From assembly GCF_050947335.1 (NCBI RefSeq), contig NC_134997.1, positions 5,394,001 through 5,458,000 of the forward strand: a stretch of 64,000 nt of DNA, given 5' to 3'. Below, in pieces: positions 1-12,759 of this stretch. The position numbers and the translations under genes were made by a program. Source of the DNA: Megachile rotundata. Lineage: Eukaryota > Arthropoda > Insecta > Hymenoptera > Megachilidae. Numbering within the stretch: the stretch's first letter is position 1; the number at the start of each line of letters is the position of its first letter. The notes beneath the pieces are model-generated. The model saw only the letters and a list, made by a program, of their open reading frames with translations, was not told the DNA's origin and searched no databases.

Positions 1-149
1 TATAGAGATTTGGGAATGTAGGAATTCGGAAATGTACAGATTTGGGAATAGAGGGATTTCAGTATTTTAGAATTTGGGAACCTGGGAATTTGAGGATTTA
101 GCAATTTGGAAATGTAAAAATTTGGGGATGTAGTGATTCGCAGTTGTAG

Positions 150-655
150 AGATTTGGGGATTTAGGGATTTGGGGATATGGTAATTTGGAAATGTAATAA
201 TTTGGAGATGTAGGGATTTCGGTATGTAGGGATTTGGGGATGTAGGGATTTGGGGATGTAGGGCTTTGGGGATGTAGGGATTTGGGGATGTAGGGATTTG
301 CGGATGTAGGGATTTAGGGATGTAGGGATTTGGGGATGTAGGGATTTGGGGATGTAGGGATTTCGGTATGTAGGGATTAGGGGATGTAGGGATTTGGGGA
401 TGTAGGGATTTGCGGATGTAGGGATTTGCGGATGTAGGGATTTGGGGATGTAGGGATTTGAGGATGTAGGGATTTGGGGATGTAGGGATTTCGGTATGTA
501 GGGATTTGGGGATGTAGGGATTTGGGGATGTAGGAATTTGGGGATGTAGGGATTTGGGGATGTAGGGATTTGGGGATGTAGGGATTTGGGGATGTAGGGA
601 TTTGGGGATGTAGGGATTTGGGGATGTAGGGATTTGGGGATGTAGGGAATTGGGG
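150..655. repeat. 16-bp tandem array (GGGATTTGGGGATGTA)
   Basis: About 30 head-to-tail copies of a 16-bp unit with scattered substitutions (GGGATTT becoming GGGATTA, TGGGG becoming TCGGT or TGCGG). The unit length is not a multiple of three and stop codons are rare on the complementary strand, so long Pro/Asn/Ile/Ser-rich open frames appear by chance. These are not genes. Degenerate relatives of the same unit reappear at 56.8-57.2, 58.2-58.3 and 59.5-59.6 kb. Confidence 0.95.
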
Positions 656-1085
656 AAATTGGACATAAGGAAATTGGAAAATTATGCAATTAAAAGTTAT
701 TCAACTGGGAAATTAGGAAATGGAAAAGTTGGTAAATTGGGAAACGGGGAAATGATGAAGTTAGGTAAGTAGAAAATTGGAAAATTGGGAAAGAGGGAAG
801 TGAAGAAATAAGGAAATATGGAAATATGGAAATTTGGACATAAACAAATAAGGAAATAAGGAAATAAGGAAATTAGGAAAGTGGAAAACTTGGTAAATTG
901 GGAAACGGGGAAATGAGGAAATTAAGAAAGTCGCAAATTGGAAAATTGGGAAATTGGGAAAGGGGAAAATGAGGTAATTAAGAAAGCCGAAAATTGGAAA
1001 ATTGGGAAAGGGGGAAATAAGAAAATAAGGAAATTGGGAAATTAGGAAAGTAGAAAATTGGAAAATCAGAAAATTGAAAAATTAT
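656..1085. repeat. Degenerate GGAAATTGGGAAA-type simple repeat
   Basis: Purine-rich strand made of loosely repeated 8-14 bp words (GGAAATTAGGAAA, GAAAATTGGGAAA). It continues directly from the 16-bp array and probably represents an older, decayed flank of it. No open frame of interest. Confidence 0.75.
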
Positions 1086-2280
1086 AACACGGTCGTGACG
1101 TCAAAATTTATATTCGTTCATCAAATTATTCATGCAATTTGCTTTCGATCTCCGAATGCGATTTGAATTTCAGAAACACGAACGAAGTATTCAATTGCAT
1201 TCTTTTTGTAAGGCCAAGTAAAACAGGTTGGAAATTATTTACTACCTTTCAATACAAACGCAAACAATAATTTTTTTCTTTTGCGCCATTAATAATTGTA
1301 ATTAAATTGTAATTAAATTACAATTATTAATTGATTGATTTTTTAATTGTAAAATAAAGTTTAATTTTCATTGAAATTTGTCAAATTAGAAATTGGAGGA
1401 TAATTTTAGTTAAAAGGTTAATTAGGATATGAAATATCTAATTCCTAATTTGAGAAAATTATGATTATAAATTGAAGTAAATTTTCATTTCTAGACAATT
1501 AAAATTTTGATTTTTCTTCAAACCTAATTGGAGTAAAAGTCAAATTTTTGTCCTTAATGAGGAGAAAATTAATTAACAATTGAAAATTTGTCATTAATTG
1601 AAAAGCTTACTAATTAAAATTAATTTACTATATTTGAATACAAAATTCAAATTTGTTCAATTAAAAAATACATTTAAGATGTATTAAAAATTAAATTTGC
1701 TCATTTTTTTTTTAAATTAAATTACAACTTCAAAAATACTCAATAATTAACGATTATAATTTAATCATTTATTTTTTCATGAGCTCATTACTAATTTTTT
1801 AACTCTGAATTGCACTGTATTGAAATTGCAACAGAATTTCCTTAAAACAAAGTGAATGAAAGTAATTAATATATTTTTCTTAATTTTGTAAAATTTGAAA
1901 TGATTATTAAGTTATTATGTCCTTTCAAAAATTAATTGCATGTCCACAATTTTTCTTTTTATTAAATATTTCATTCTGCAACTGAAATAATATTTAAGAA
2001 TCAAGTTTTAATGATATTACAAAAATTTTGTTGAGACAAAAGGAATACAAATAATTTAAATAATTTTTCATGTTGTAACAAATGCAGAACAATTTTTGAA
2101 CGTTTCCTGTTTTCAAAAATTAAATAATCATCTTCAACTTTTGTTGTCATTAAATATTATTATATAAACAAATATTTACTCAAATTATAATAAACTTCCA
2201 CTAACACTAAATATCAACAATTCCATTATATTTTACATTACTCTAATCTCATACTGCATTAATTCAGAATCGAAAATCAA
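1086..2280. other. AT-rich non-coding sequence
   Basis: Very AT-rich unique sequence with runs of TTAATT and AATTAA. I see no convincing open frame, RNA gene or repeat in it. Confidence 0.6.
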
Positions 2281-2281
2281 C

Positions 2282-2884
2282 TTGGACAACATTCACTTAC
2301 TTTTAATTATATTCGCACAAAATACATACATCAAATCGGTAATTAAATCCAAGAAAAGCAAATTATATGCTAACAAAAAAATTTCACACTTCCAGAAAAA
2401 GAGGAACAAATTACCATCCATAACTCGTTCGTTGAATTGTTCCGAAAAGCTGGCAGCTTCAATAAAAAAAAGACCAATCAATATTGCTCTGCGAGGCAAC
2501 AATAAAAACCTCCGTACAGTATTGCAAATTCTAAAGGCAAACACCCAAACGAATCAGTGTTGTACGTCGGGTAATCGTTGCCACGTATTATTCAATTTTC
2601 CCTCGAAACTTGGTGACCTTAAAAAGCTAGTCCTCATTATATTCGCCTCGAATCCCATCGAAAGTGCCTTCTGCGCTCTCCAATCGATCCAAGGGCTAAA
2701 GTCTAAGGATCGGTATCAAGGGTTCGATGATATGTGCGTATCGTGTGTATGTACAGCACACGTTCACACGCGCGTTTCCGTTTCCTTGTTCGAAAACGCG
2801 CGCCAAAAGGAAGCGGCCGATCGCGGCGAACGATCTGTTGACCCCGTAATCCGCGACCAAATCTCGCTAACTTTTCCAATTTAA
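2282..2884 (+). other. 200-codon open frame without early ATG, probably spurious
   Basis: An open frame of about 200 codons starting at a TTG. It has no ATG until near residue 150. The translation has mixed composition, basic in the first third and Cys/His-containing near residues 120-165, and matches no family I recognise. GC content rises in its 3' half (2560-2880), where CG-rich words such as CACGCGCG occur. It could be an unannotated exon or, more likely, a chance frame in a GC-richer island. No splice sites are obvious enough to decide. Confidence 0.1.
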
Positions 2885-3139
2885 CCGGCCGATATACTTA
2901 GGCCAGCCAACGGCCTTATCTCGTTCTTATTGTGCTCTAATTTCCGTCCACGGAACCAGGCCTTCCCAAATTCGCTCGATCTTGCATCGTTCTCGGGATC
3001 GCATCGCGACCACGCTATCTGTTGGCGCCAACGATCTATTAACCAGGAAAACTAGTTTGTACGCCTTATTGCTATTTGGACCGGCTGGAATTATTGGCCC
3101 AATGCTTGGGGTAGCATGATATGGTACAACTGTTCTAAG

Positions 3140-4790
3140 TGTTTCAACTGACTTTTTTATCAGATAAATGAGAACTTGTGGATTTATGGTGAGATGATGC
3201 ATGGAGATATGGTAATTTATATGGGGATTTGTGGTAAGATGACGCATGGAGATATGGCGATTTGTCGCATGGGAATGTGGTCCATAAATTCTCATGTAGG
3301 AATGTAACCAATTGGGATTTGATACTAAGATGTGAACTATGGTGACTTGACACATGGAGATGTGGTCTATTTGGTGTTTTGTCATATAGGAATGTGATCC
3401 GTGGCGAATTCTCATGTGGAGATGTGACTGATGGCGATTTGCTGCACGGCAATGTGACCTATGGCGATTTGATGAACGACGATGTGATTTATGACGATTT
3501 GACGCATGGAGATGTGGTCTATGTGGTGCTTTGTCATACAGGAATGTGATCTCCTGCGACTTGTCACATAGGGATGTGATCAATGACAACTTGATACAGC
3601 GACGTAACCTATGGCAACTTAACACATGGAGATGTGGTCTATGTGGTGCTTTGTCGTGTAGGCATGTGATTTGCGGCGTCTTGTCACAGAGGAATATGAC
3701 ACATGGTAATCTGACATACAGAGATGTGATCTATTTGACGCATAAGGATATGACCTATCGTAACTTGACGTACGAAGACGTATGTGGTAATTTGTCACAT
3801 AGGAATGTAACTCATGACAATTTAACGTATGAATATATCCATGAAGTGATTTGACACAAGATATGATTTATGGAGTAATCTGTCACGTAGGATGTGATCT
3901 ATATGTGATCTATGTGGAGATTTGTTACCTGTAGATGATCAGTGATGATTTAACACGTTGGAATGTTACTTATGTCGAATCATGGAAACATGAACCTATA
4001 GTAATTTGTCGCTTGGAGATCTATGTGGTGGTGCGAAGATGTGATCTATGTACCTGGTAATACCAGGATGTAACCTATTATTATGTGCAGATGTGATCAA
4101 TAATTTACTGCATGGCTGTGTAATGTGTATGACAATTTGTCACATGGGGACACCTGTGACGATTAGCTACATACATGTATAATGTGACCTATGGCAATTT
4201 GTAGCTTGTATGATTCATAACCATAATTGTATGATTCATAATTCATGGCGTGCGTGAAGATTTGATCCGTAACGATTTTTCGAATGAAGATGTGAGTATG
4301 GCGACGTGATGTGGTGATTGGATCCATGATGATTTGAATAGAGCTGTGACCAATAACGGTTTGTCCCTTTCAAATATGAACCATACGGCGATTTAATACC
4401 TAACGTGACGATAAAATACACAATGAGCAAGTTAATATTTGGATTTGACCGTAGCTGTTTGATATATAACGATTTAGCATGAGACGATGTTACGTTTGAT
4501 GATTTAACTCAACGATTTGACGTATGTGATTACATACATCGATCGGAAGGTTTACTTAACGTTTTGGCGATATAACGCTTGATGATTTCACGGTTGTTAA
4601 CTATTTGATGCATAATGATTCAATGGCTGACGATTGATAATGCTATATGAAATGGTCTGACGCGTGATGATTTGATGCACAGGGATACACTTGGTGACCT
4701 AACACGTGATCTGCTTCGTTGCAGTTTGACATGTGGCGATTTAATGTATGGCGATCTGACGCTTAGTCGTATAATCAGTTACCAAATGTA
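3140..4790. repeat. Degenerate tandem array, roughly 40-50 bp unit (GATGTGATCTATGGCGATTTG)
   Basis: Repeated phrases such as GATGTGGTCTATGTGGTG, TTTGTCACATAGGAATGTGA and ATCTATGGCGATTTG recur every 40-50 bp over about 1.6 kb, with heavy divergence. The His/Ser-rich open frames on both strands here are by-products of the repeat. Confidence 0.85.
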
Positions 4791-7260
4791 GAGACAAGGT
4801 GTCGTCACATAGAGCTAGAGACAAAATTGGGACAGAAAATAAAGTAGTAGAAAAATAGAGATTATCATACTTTCTCATTTTTTCTCAACAGTTTTTTTTC
4901 TATACCGTATAAAATTTGGGTATAACTCCCACAAATTGCATGATACATTTTTTACATTAATAATTTTCTGTATACCATGCGGCGAATTGCGGTACTAAGC
5001 CACAGTGGTGATATATAAAATTAAACTGCGTTTTACAAATTTAAAAATTTAATAAAATGAACTTAAATACAATACCGATCAAATGAAATGTAATCTGATC
5101 AAGTGCGAAAGAAATCGTAAAGGTACATTTTAAAAATATAATTAGACTTTATACGTCATTAGTATCATAATCTATCGCGTGGTATACACAAATAGTGTTA
5201 TGGTATATTATACAGCTCTATATGACATTCTCTTGTTTCCAGCATCTGTACAACGCTTGCGCATAGAGCAGTCTTTCGACTCCTCCCACTCCGCTGACTC
5301 GGCAGAGTTCGGCTTGCGTCGGCAGTTAATCCCCGCCCCCCGCCATCGGAACTAACTGACCACCAATCGAACGATCGATGGGCGGTTCCAAGGGACACTT
5401 ACTACTTCCTGGCGTTTAATTACTTAAATCCCCAAGTTTTAAAAGTTTAACAATGAACATATCGGTTCACAGACAGCGTGTCGATGCGTGGAGAATACAA
5501 AAAACTTTCTTTAAAATAAAATTACACAAGTGAACCAAATTCTTTCTATAATAAAATCCAAATTTTCTTCGCGATTGAATAAAATTGAAAGACGAGCGAC
5601 AGGGAAAGGCTCAGTTCGAATCGGAGCATGAAATCCGAATACATCAGGCGTTCACGGTGCGTGTATCATTGACCTTAAAAATCGAACGGCGATGGAGTCG
5701 TTCGATCCAATGACTATGATCATCCATATCGTCGTTCGATTTAAAACACAAAGCGCACAGAACCCGGGCCAACTAGCTAACGGCTGCAGAATGAAACGGG
5801 TCGCTGGTGTTCAACTAATTAAATCATGATGATTCCATGATGATAGGTCAACGGTGTGTTGATTTGTTATCTGCGCCTACTTGGACAAATTTACGGATAA
5901 AGAAACAAGGGCGATGATTAAAACTTACTGCTAGACCACAACTATAGTATCAATACATTACCTGGCGTTCATTAAACAACAAAACAACAACAACAACAAC
6001 AACAATAACAACATAACAAACAAAACGAAAGGAGAAGTAGAAGTAGAAGAAACTGAAACAACGAACGAAAGAAATTATAACAGGAACAGATCTAACAAAC
6101 ATCGTCATGCGGTACACATACACGGACGCGCGCTACGCAAAGAGACAAGGACACGACAACAACAACAAACACGATGACGACGACGATGATCACATTACTT
6201 AGTTGTTTTTTTTTTTAATGTTTCTGTTGCACAACGTGATCGTATGCACGTGGCTAAAGACTCGTTCACGCATGAGAGCGCGCGCATGGTGGATATGCAT
6301 ACGCATGATACATGGGATCATTCGGAACGGGGACGGCAATATCGGGCGAGGAAATAAATCGAGAAACAATAACAAAAAACGGGTAACTAGAGCGACAAAA
6401 CAAAGACATCGAACAAACTGAAACATCCAACCGTTCTACCAGAAATAGTCACGGGGGTCCATCGGTTAGGTCTCCACGGTCAAACACAAACGAACATCTA
6501 AATGATCCACTGGCTAACAAAGTAACACGTTTCGACGTCTTCTATAATAACACAAGAAAATAAGGACAAACAAATCATACAACAACGCAACAAAATGAAA
6601 AGCAAAATAAGGTGGTGACTTTGGAGGAGCTAGATTCTAGATGATTCTATGGACGGGGATGATGAATTTCGTGACTATGTGGAATGGGATACGTGTCTTT
6701 GATTTTGACGATCTTGACATACATTATCGAAGTCAATATTGCTGATATATAACTTAGAATTTTGATCGATGGGTTCTTTGTTTAGAAGCAAACAGTGGGA
6801 GAGGTTTGTATGGGGAAATCGCGATATCAGAGACCCATCATTTGTAATTTCGCTGGGGAAGCTATTTGATCACGTGGATTATGAACACTTGCTTGAACTA
6901 TATTTGAAAATTTGCAAATTTACAAAATTTAATAATTTGCATGTTCATAAATATTTACGTTTTTTAAGATATAAATTTTAAAGATTTTTAATTTAGAAAT
7001 TTTCTAAGTTGCAAATTTTGAAATTTTTGAAATTTCGGTATTTAGAAATTTTTACGTTTACATGTTTAAAAATGCTGAGAAGTGAAAATTTTCAAATATT
7101 TAAATTTCCAGTCACAATATTACAGCCTTCCAAATTTTCAAAAATTTATTGTAAATTTTCATATATCTAAATTTCTGAATTTCTATATTTAAATGTTTCC
7201 TGATTAAAAAATTGAGAAATATGAAAATTTTCAAATTTGATGATTTAACAAATTTGAAGT
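4791..7260. other. Non-coding sequence with simple-repeat tracts
   Basis: Mostly unique sequence. An (AAC)n tract lies at about 5978-6013, an A/C/G-rich unstructured stretch at 6000-6600 and AT-rich sequence from 6900. Short frames on both strands lack a family signature. The AAC-rich strand would read as GTT-rich on minus, as in a long 3' UTR of a minus-strand gene, but nothing proves transcription. Confidence 0.5.
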
Positions 7261-7269
7261 TTTGTACCA

Positions 7270-8670
7270 AGATATATATATTTCTATATACGATTGACTA
7301 TAATTACCTCCAGATACAAAAAACACTATATGGTACGTGACTATAGTTACCTCTCAACACAGAAAACGTTTTATAATGTGTGACTATAATTACCTATAAT
7401 AATAGTCATAAGCACTACAACATAAGTAATTATAGTCTTTGGTATACTTTGAATGCTTTATGTTAAATGATTATAGTCACCACTAGAACTCAAATCTTTA
7501 CTTTTAATAATTCTATGTTTTCCAAAACCTGAACAATCATTGTCATTTATTTCCCAAAAACTAATTGAAGTTATTTTAAAATCTGGTCACTCCATAAATT
7601 ATATTTTGCTCATGAAGATTTTTGTCATGGAGATGCTTTAAAATAACCTTTATTAAATTTTGAAATGTGTGACAATGAATGTTTAGATTTTTCATGATGC
7701 CTATAGTCATAATTAACATATCTAATTTAATGCCCTTTTGTGGATGACTGTCACTATTAAACTGCAGTGAGCATGTTAAGTGACTATAGTCACCACGAGA
7801 GTGCACTGAGCGCTATATATTAAGTGACTATAGGCACCATTACAGTGCAGTGAATATTATACGTTGCATTAGTAAAGTCACCACCAGAGTGAACATTGAA
7901 CTGGACATTTAACGTTAGACGGCTTTGAACTGAACATTTGACGTTAGGTGGTTATAGTCACCATTAAAGTGCGTTGCATATTTAAGTAGCTATAATCATT
8001 ATTATGGTGCATTGCACACTCAATGCAGTAACAGTTATTACAGAAGTGAATACATTGGATGACTATAAATAACACCAGACTGCAGCGAACACTGTATGTA
8101 GACGGACTATAGACATTAGTGTGCAGGGAACACTGTACATTAAGTGACTATAGCTATCATAAAGTACAGTGAGCATTGTACGTTAGGTGACTATAGTTAC
8201 CAATAGAGTACGGTAAACATTGTACGTTAGGTGACTATACTCACCACCAGAGTGCACTGAACATTTCACGTTAGATGAGTATAATCAATATCCATGTGAA
8301 TGCTGCACACTAAAGGACTATAGTTTCCTCTAGAATATAGTCAACTCTGTATGCTGGGTGATTATAGTCACTGCTATAGTGCAACGAACATTTGAACGTT
8401 AAATAATTAGTTATCACTCAAGTGAACGTTGCACTTGTATGACTATAGTCACTAATATTATAATGAATTCTCTAAGCTGTGTAACTATAGTCACTGCTAT
8501 AATGCAACGAACATTTGTACGTTGAATAACCAGTTATCACCCAAGTGAACATTGTACTTGTATGACTATAGTCACCGATATTATAATGAATTCTCTACGC
8601 TATGTAACTATAGTCACCGCTATAATGCAGCAATTATTTGACCCTACATGATTATAGTCACCTCCAATAA
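7270..8670. repeat. Degenerate 56-60 bp array centred on the palindrome GACTATAGTC
   Basis: Each unit carries a version of GTGACTATAGTCACC followed by AGTGCACTGAACATTGTACGTTA. GACTATAGTC is a perfect 10-bp palindrome and, in the best units, extends to GTGACTATAGTCAC (14 bp). At least 20 copies are recognisable, diverging toward the edges. Confidence 0.85.
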
Positions 8671-9855
8671 CGAAAAGGTCATTTCTCAACAACGTTAATA
8701 CAAAATTACCCATTACAGTGTCGTTTACCACTGCGTATGTCAAGATCATTGAAATCGCTGCGTAACACCCAACTCTACATAATCACTATAAACCAAAAAA
8801 GGGGAAAATGAGGTCCACAGACAAAACAAAGACAAGGACAGAGATGGTGAAAAAGACAGAGAGAGATAGAGAGAGAGAGAACGTAAAAGAAACGCCAGCT
8901 GCCAAGTCAAATGATCATCAAGCGGCGAAAAAGCCAGGCTTCTAAGCAACGAAAGCAAGCCACCTCCTTCCTCTCGCTATCGTATCTTTTTTTTCTTCAC
9001 GTTCTTTCATAGTCTTTTCCGTTTCTTTGCGCCTGCTTGCAGCCACGCACACACAACAGATAGCCAGCCAGTAATCACAAAGGGGTGCATTTTCTTGGCC
9101 GAGAAGCAACAGAAGGCGAGACAAGATGGGACAAGGGGTAGGCGAGACAGGGTGAATATCGTATAGCGAGCTCTCTACTCTCATACAATGCGTCCTAATT
9201 GTTATTCCGTTTCCTTTCTGGTTCGTTTCATTTCCGTTTCTCCTCTAGTTGGAAAAGAACAGCGATGCGCCTCGTACAGGGGTGACAAAAGGGCGGAGAG
9301 TCAGGACCGGGTCCTTCGAGATGGGATTGGTTTTCATGATGATAGCTAACGATGGGCTCCAACGCGAATCGCTCGGAATTTCTTCGAATCTCGTTACAGA
9401 AATTTGGAATCGTTGAAGATCTTCGAAAGCTACATCACATTTTTTATGTATAAGCATTCGCGGGTTGCAATGGTTCTTTGGTTAGCAAAGGTTTCTATGG
9501 TCTCTAAGCAAGCCACCATTTAATAGACAACATTAAGGCAGGTCCTCACGCAATAACTGTAGTAATTTATAACATAGCAAGTTCAATGTCGCAAAATCAT
9601 TTTGAGGTAATTTTAGCAAAAACTGTTGTCTATGTCTAAGCAGGAAGGATCATGATCAAGCTGCAGTATTTAGAATCATTTGTCACCAAATGCAGCTAAA
9701 TCATAGTGTCATGGTAAGAATCGTTACGCGAGAACGTACCTTTAATGCAAGTCAAACAGACTGTCGAAAGAAGTGGAGGAATGAGAAAGAAGGGTGAGTT
9801 TCTCTCAAACAGTAGGTTAACATATCTCTTTCGAGAAAGAAGCAATTGCGTGCAT
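8671..9855. other. Unique sequence, no recognised gene
   Basis: Non-repetitive sequence with a purine tract (GAGAGATAGAGAGAGAGA) near 8860-8880 and pyrimidine-rich stretches near 8970-9030. Frames of 70-80 codons occur on the minus strand (9245-9457 has the most coding-like composition), but none shows a recognisable domain. Confidence 0.4.
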
Positions 9856-9859
9856 TTAA

Positions 9860-9981
9860 CCCTTAAAGTACCGAAGGCAATTATATGCGATGATCATTCA
9901 TGATCGTTGTGGCCTAAAAACGCATCAGCGAATTAGCACCGAATTTTCCTAATTTTAGAATTTAGCCCTATACTCTAAGGG
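9860..9981. mobile_element. piggyBac-type MITE, 122 bp, TTAA target duplication
   Basis: The left end reads TTAA then CCCTTAAAGTA. The right end, reverse-complemented, reads TTAA then CCCTTAGAGTA. The TTAA copies sit at 9856-9859 and 9982-9985. Terminal CCC plus a TTAA duplication is the hallmark of piggyBac-superfamily elements. At 122 bp with no frame, it can only be a non-autonomous miniature element. Confidence 0.7.
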
Positions 9982-9985
9982 TTAA

Positions 9986-10417
9986 TCTTGAAACCGCTAA
10001 GGTTTTTACGGCACCGTTCTTCCATCTTCCACTGCGTATCGTTACTTACTTCTTCGAGAACGATAAGATCGGTGATGATTACAGAAACAACGACCAAGAT
10101 CAAAACAGCAAGGTTTTTATCAAGGACCTAAAACCCCATAGATCCCCGTAGATCTTCAACGTCCAAAATTCGAGAATCACCGGAGGAACACAAGTTAGCC
10201 CATCGCTAACAGTGGCATAATGTGCGATTTGCAACAAAGCGACAGAGAAGGGACGCCCAATCAACGTGCGCTCGTTTCCAAAGGATCGTGCACACCGTCT
10301 AGCGATCAAAAAAGCGTATCAAGAGAGACAGTGCTTGGACAAGTGGGCTGGTTTACAAAGTGTGGCCGGCTGTTCCCGGCTCGTCGGATCAACTATGTTC
10401 CATGGGGAACGCCATGA
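9986..10417. other. Unique GC-richer segment with overlapping short frames
   Basis: The segment 10150-10417 is GC-richer than its surroundings. Plus-strand frames of 65 and 94 codons overlap in different registers (10220-10417 and 10266-10550), the second running into the adjacent repeat element. Neither resembles a known domain, so no gene is called. Confidence 0.3.
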
Positions 10418-10418
10418 G

Positions 10419-12052
10419 CAGGGATGGCTAACTCCTTTCAGCGGTCCTTTACTCCTCGCTCAGTTAATCATAACTAACCGTAACTTCATTTACCGTGCAG
10501 AGATAATGTGGAGTCACTTTGATATGATACGAATAGGGCACATATATTGATTATGTGAACAGGACGCGTATAATGACCATATGAGCAGGTCAGGTATATT
10601 AATCATACAAGTAGGACATTCTGATCATAAGGATAGAATACGTAGGTTGATCATATGAACTAAACACATATGTTTAAGAGCATACATAACATCATATGAA
10701 CAAGATAAATATTTTAATCATATAAGCAAAACAAATATTTTGATCATATGAACGCAATGCATATACTGATCATGTGAATTGGACGCATACGTTGATCATA
10801 TGAACAGGACATATATGTTGATCACACGAACATGACGTACATATTAATGGTATAAATATGTTACATATGTTGATTATATGAATATGTCACATGTATTGAT
10901 CATATGAATAGCATATGCTGACCATAGGAAATCACATATGTTAATCACATAAACAACATATATGTTGACCATATGAACACATTTATGGATCATATGAATA
11001 TATCATATATGATGATCATATGAACATATTATATGTTGACTACATGAACATATCACGTATGTTGATTATATGAACAACACATGTATGTTGATCATATGAA
11101 CATGTAACATATATTGATCAGATGAATACATCATGTATGTTGATCATATGAATATGTCGCATCTACTGATCACATGAACACATGTCACATATATTGATCA
11201 TATAAACAGAACACATTCATATAATGATTCTGCTCACATCAATTAGGTCATGTAGCTCCATAGTTGTACAGAAAGTAAACAAAGAATGTTAAATTCATCT
11301 CAGAACGTTAATTAATGAGTGCAAGGTATCATTCATGTGTATGGGGATTTTATATCAATATATGTCGATACGAAAACAACTTTGACACTCAAGGTAATTT
11401 AGTTTAGGATAAGATACAGCTTTAAAAATGTAATCTTTTTACAATAATTTCTGGATCATACTTTTCTTGTGGATGATACATATGGTTTTATTATGTCAAC
11501 GTCTGTCATTTTTCAAAGGATTCAAAGGATCTTCTCTGCACAGTACAGAAAGCATTGAGTGCAACTTAGGCTCCTTCTAGTTCAAAGGAAATATTGTCCA
11601 TAGGGAATTATATCTTATGTTCTAAGATCTCCCTAGAGTAATGTCCCTCAGATTGCAATATTATACAGCAATTAACCCTTCTTATGAAAGTAATTACAGA
11701 GATATTATACATCTAGTTGTTCACCTAGAATTTCACCTACGTTCTTCTAAAACGATAGCCGAGTTAAGTTAATATTTTACTAAAAGAAGCCTATGCCACA
11801 TCCAAGCGCCTGCTAATCTTTCCTAGAGTAAAAGGTCGAGATTTATGCATTATTCCTAGGTGCAAGATGGTTGATAAACAAGCTCGCTCTCCACTTAACT
11901 CGTAAATAATCCAGCTTCAAATGGAGTACTAAAATAAATACTCACGTAATGGAGCCTTAATGGCTACCATTTTCTCTAGGGAGGACTGTAATACACCTCG
12001 TTCAAACACGATGAAAAATAGGAAGAGTTCGCGAACAGGTTAGCCATCCCTG
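10419..12052. mobile_element. Inverted-repeat-bounded element (hAT-like ends) enclosing a tandem array
   Basis: GCAGGGATGGCTAAC at 10418-10432 is present as an exact reverse complement at 12039-12053. The CAGGGATGG start resembles the CAGGGNTGGGC ends common in hAT-superfamily transposons. The eight bases outside the two ends do not match, so no target duplication supports the call and the age or boundaries are uncertain. No transposase-like frame is inside. Most of the left half is a short-unit array. A hAT-derived non-autonomous element is inferred. Confidence 0.45.
10520..11215. repeat. Roughly 28-30 bp array (TGATCATATGAACA...ACATATGT)
   Basis: About 22 degenerate copies of a unit combining TTGATCATATGAACA with CACATATG. 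Both TGATCA and CATATG are 6-bp palindromes, so every unit carries self-complementary words. The array lies wholly within the inverted-repeat-bounded element 10419-12052. Confidence 0.85.
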
Positions 12053-12059
12053 CATCGGA

Positions 12060-12750
12060 GGATCACTGGAAGAGTCCTAGGGACTTTCGGGCCGGAGGAT
12101 CTCCGTCGAGTTTTGGAAAGAGAAAGTCTCGTATCCCGGAAACGGAACAGACAGGTGGAAGTCGGAATGAAAGAATAGAAAAATACAATGGCAAATCAGG
12201 CATAGTAACGGAGAAAAAAGACAGACAGAAAAAAGATTAAGAGAAAAAAGAGATAGAGAGACAGAGAGGAGGGATCCACGAATAAGACGATATATTTCTA
12301 CGTGAAGTCTGCTATGATATCTCGTTAAATCTTCTTTTAATTGTATACTTTTCACGACACACGTGGACGAATACACCTTCACTAGACAACGAAAAGTCAG
12401 AGAGAATCAGCTCCGGCTTTCTTCGAGAACGGCTCGTCCTTTCTCTTAGTTATTTTTCTGTCACGAGTCGGGCTTGATCGATGAACTTTTCTCTAATGAT
12501 CAATACACGCAACACATATAAACGTATGGTATGTATGCGTGTGTATATATAGATCTATACGTATACGCGTACTGTACGGGTACACGTATACGTATAATTA
12601 AAAATACACTTTTGGTACTTTCTCATCGCTAGGCGGGTGCCGATGGTGAATGTATAGAAGCATAGCCTATTGCTGCGGGTAATATGTAATGTATAATGCG
12701 GCGGAAAGTAGAAGCGAATGTTTGTAATAAACCAACGAGCCAATCAGCGT
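12060..12750. other. Unique sequence with alternating TA/CG-rich tract
   Basis: No gene recognised. The segment 12510-12600 contains alternating purine-pyrimidine runs (GTGTATATATAGATC, ACGTATACGCGTAC). Minus-strand frames here start in or overlap low-complexity sequence. Confidence 0.4.
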
Positions 12751-12759
12751 ACAGCTCCT

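Noticed and set aside
67..689. Two long minus-strand Pro/Asn/Ile/Ser-repeat open frames
   Set aside because: They translate the 16-bp tandem array in different registers and have no independent coding evidence.
3140..4790. Possible CRISPR-like array
   Set aside because: Units are degenerate throughout, spacers are not separable from repeats, and the setting is a eukaryotic genome. The same applies to the other arrays.
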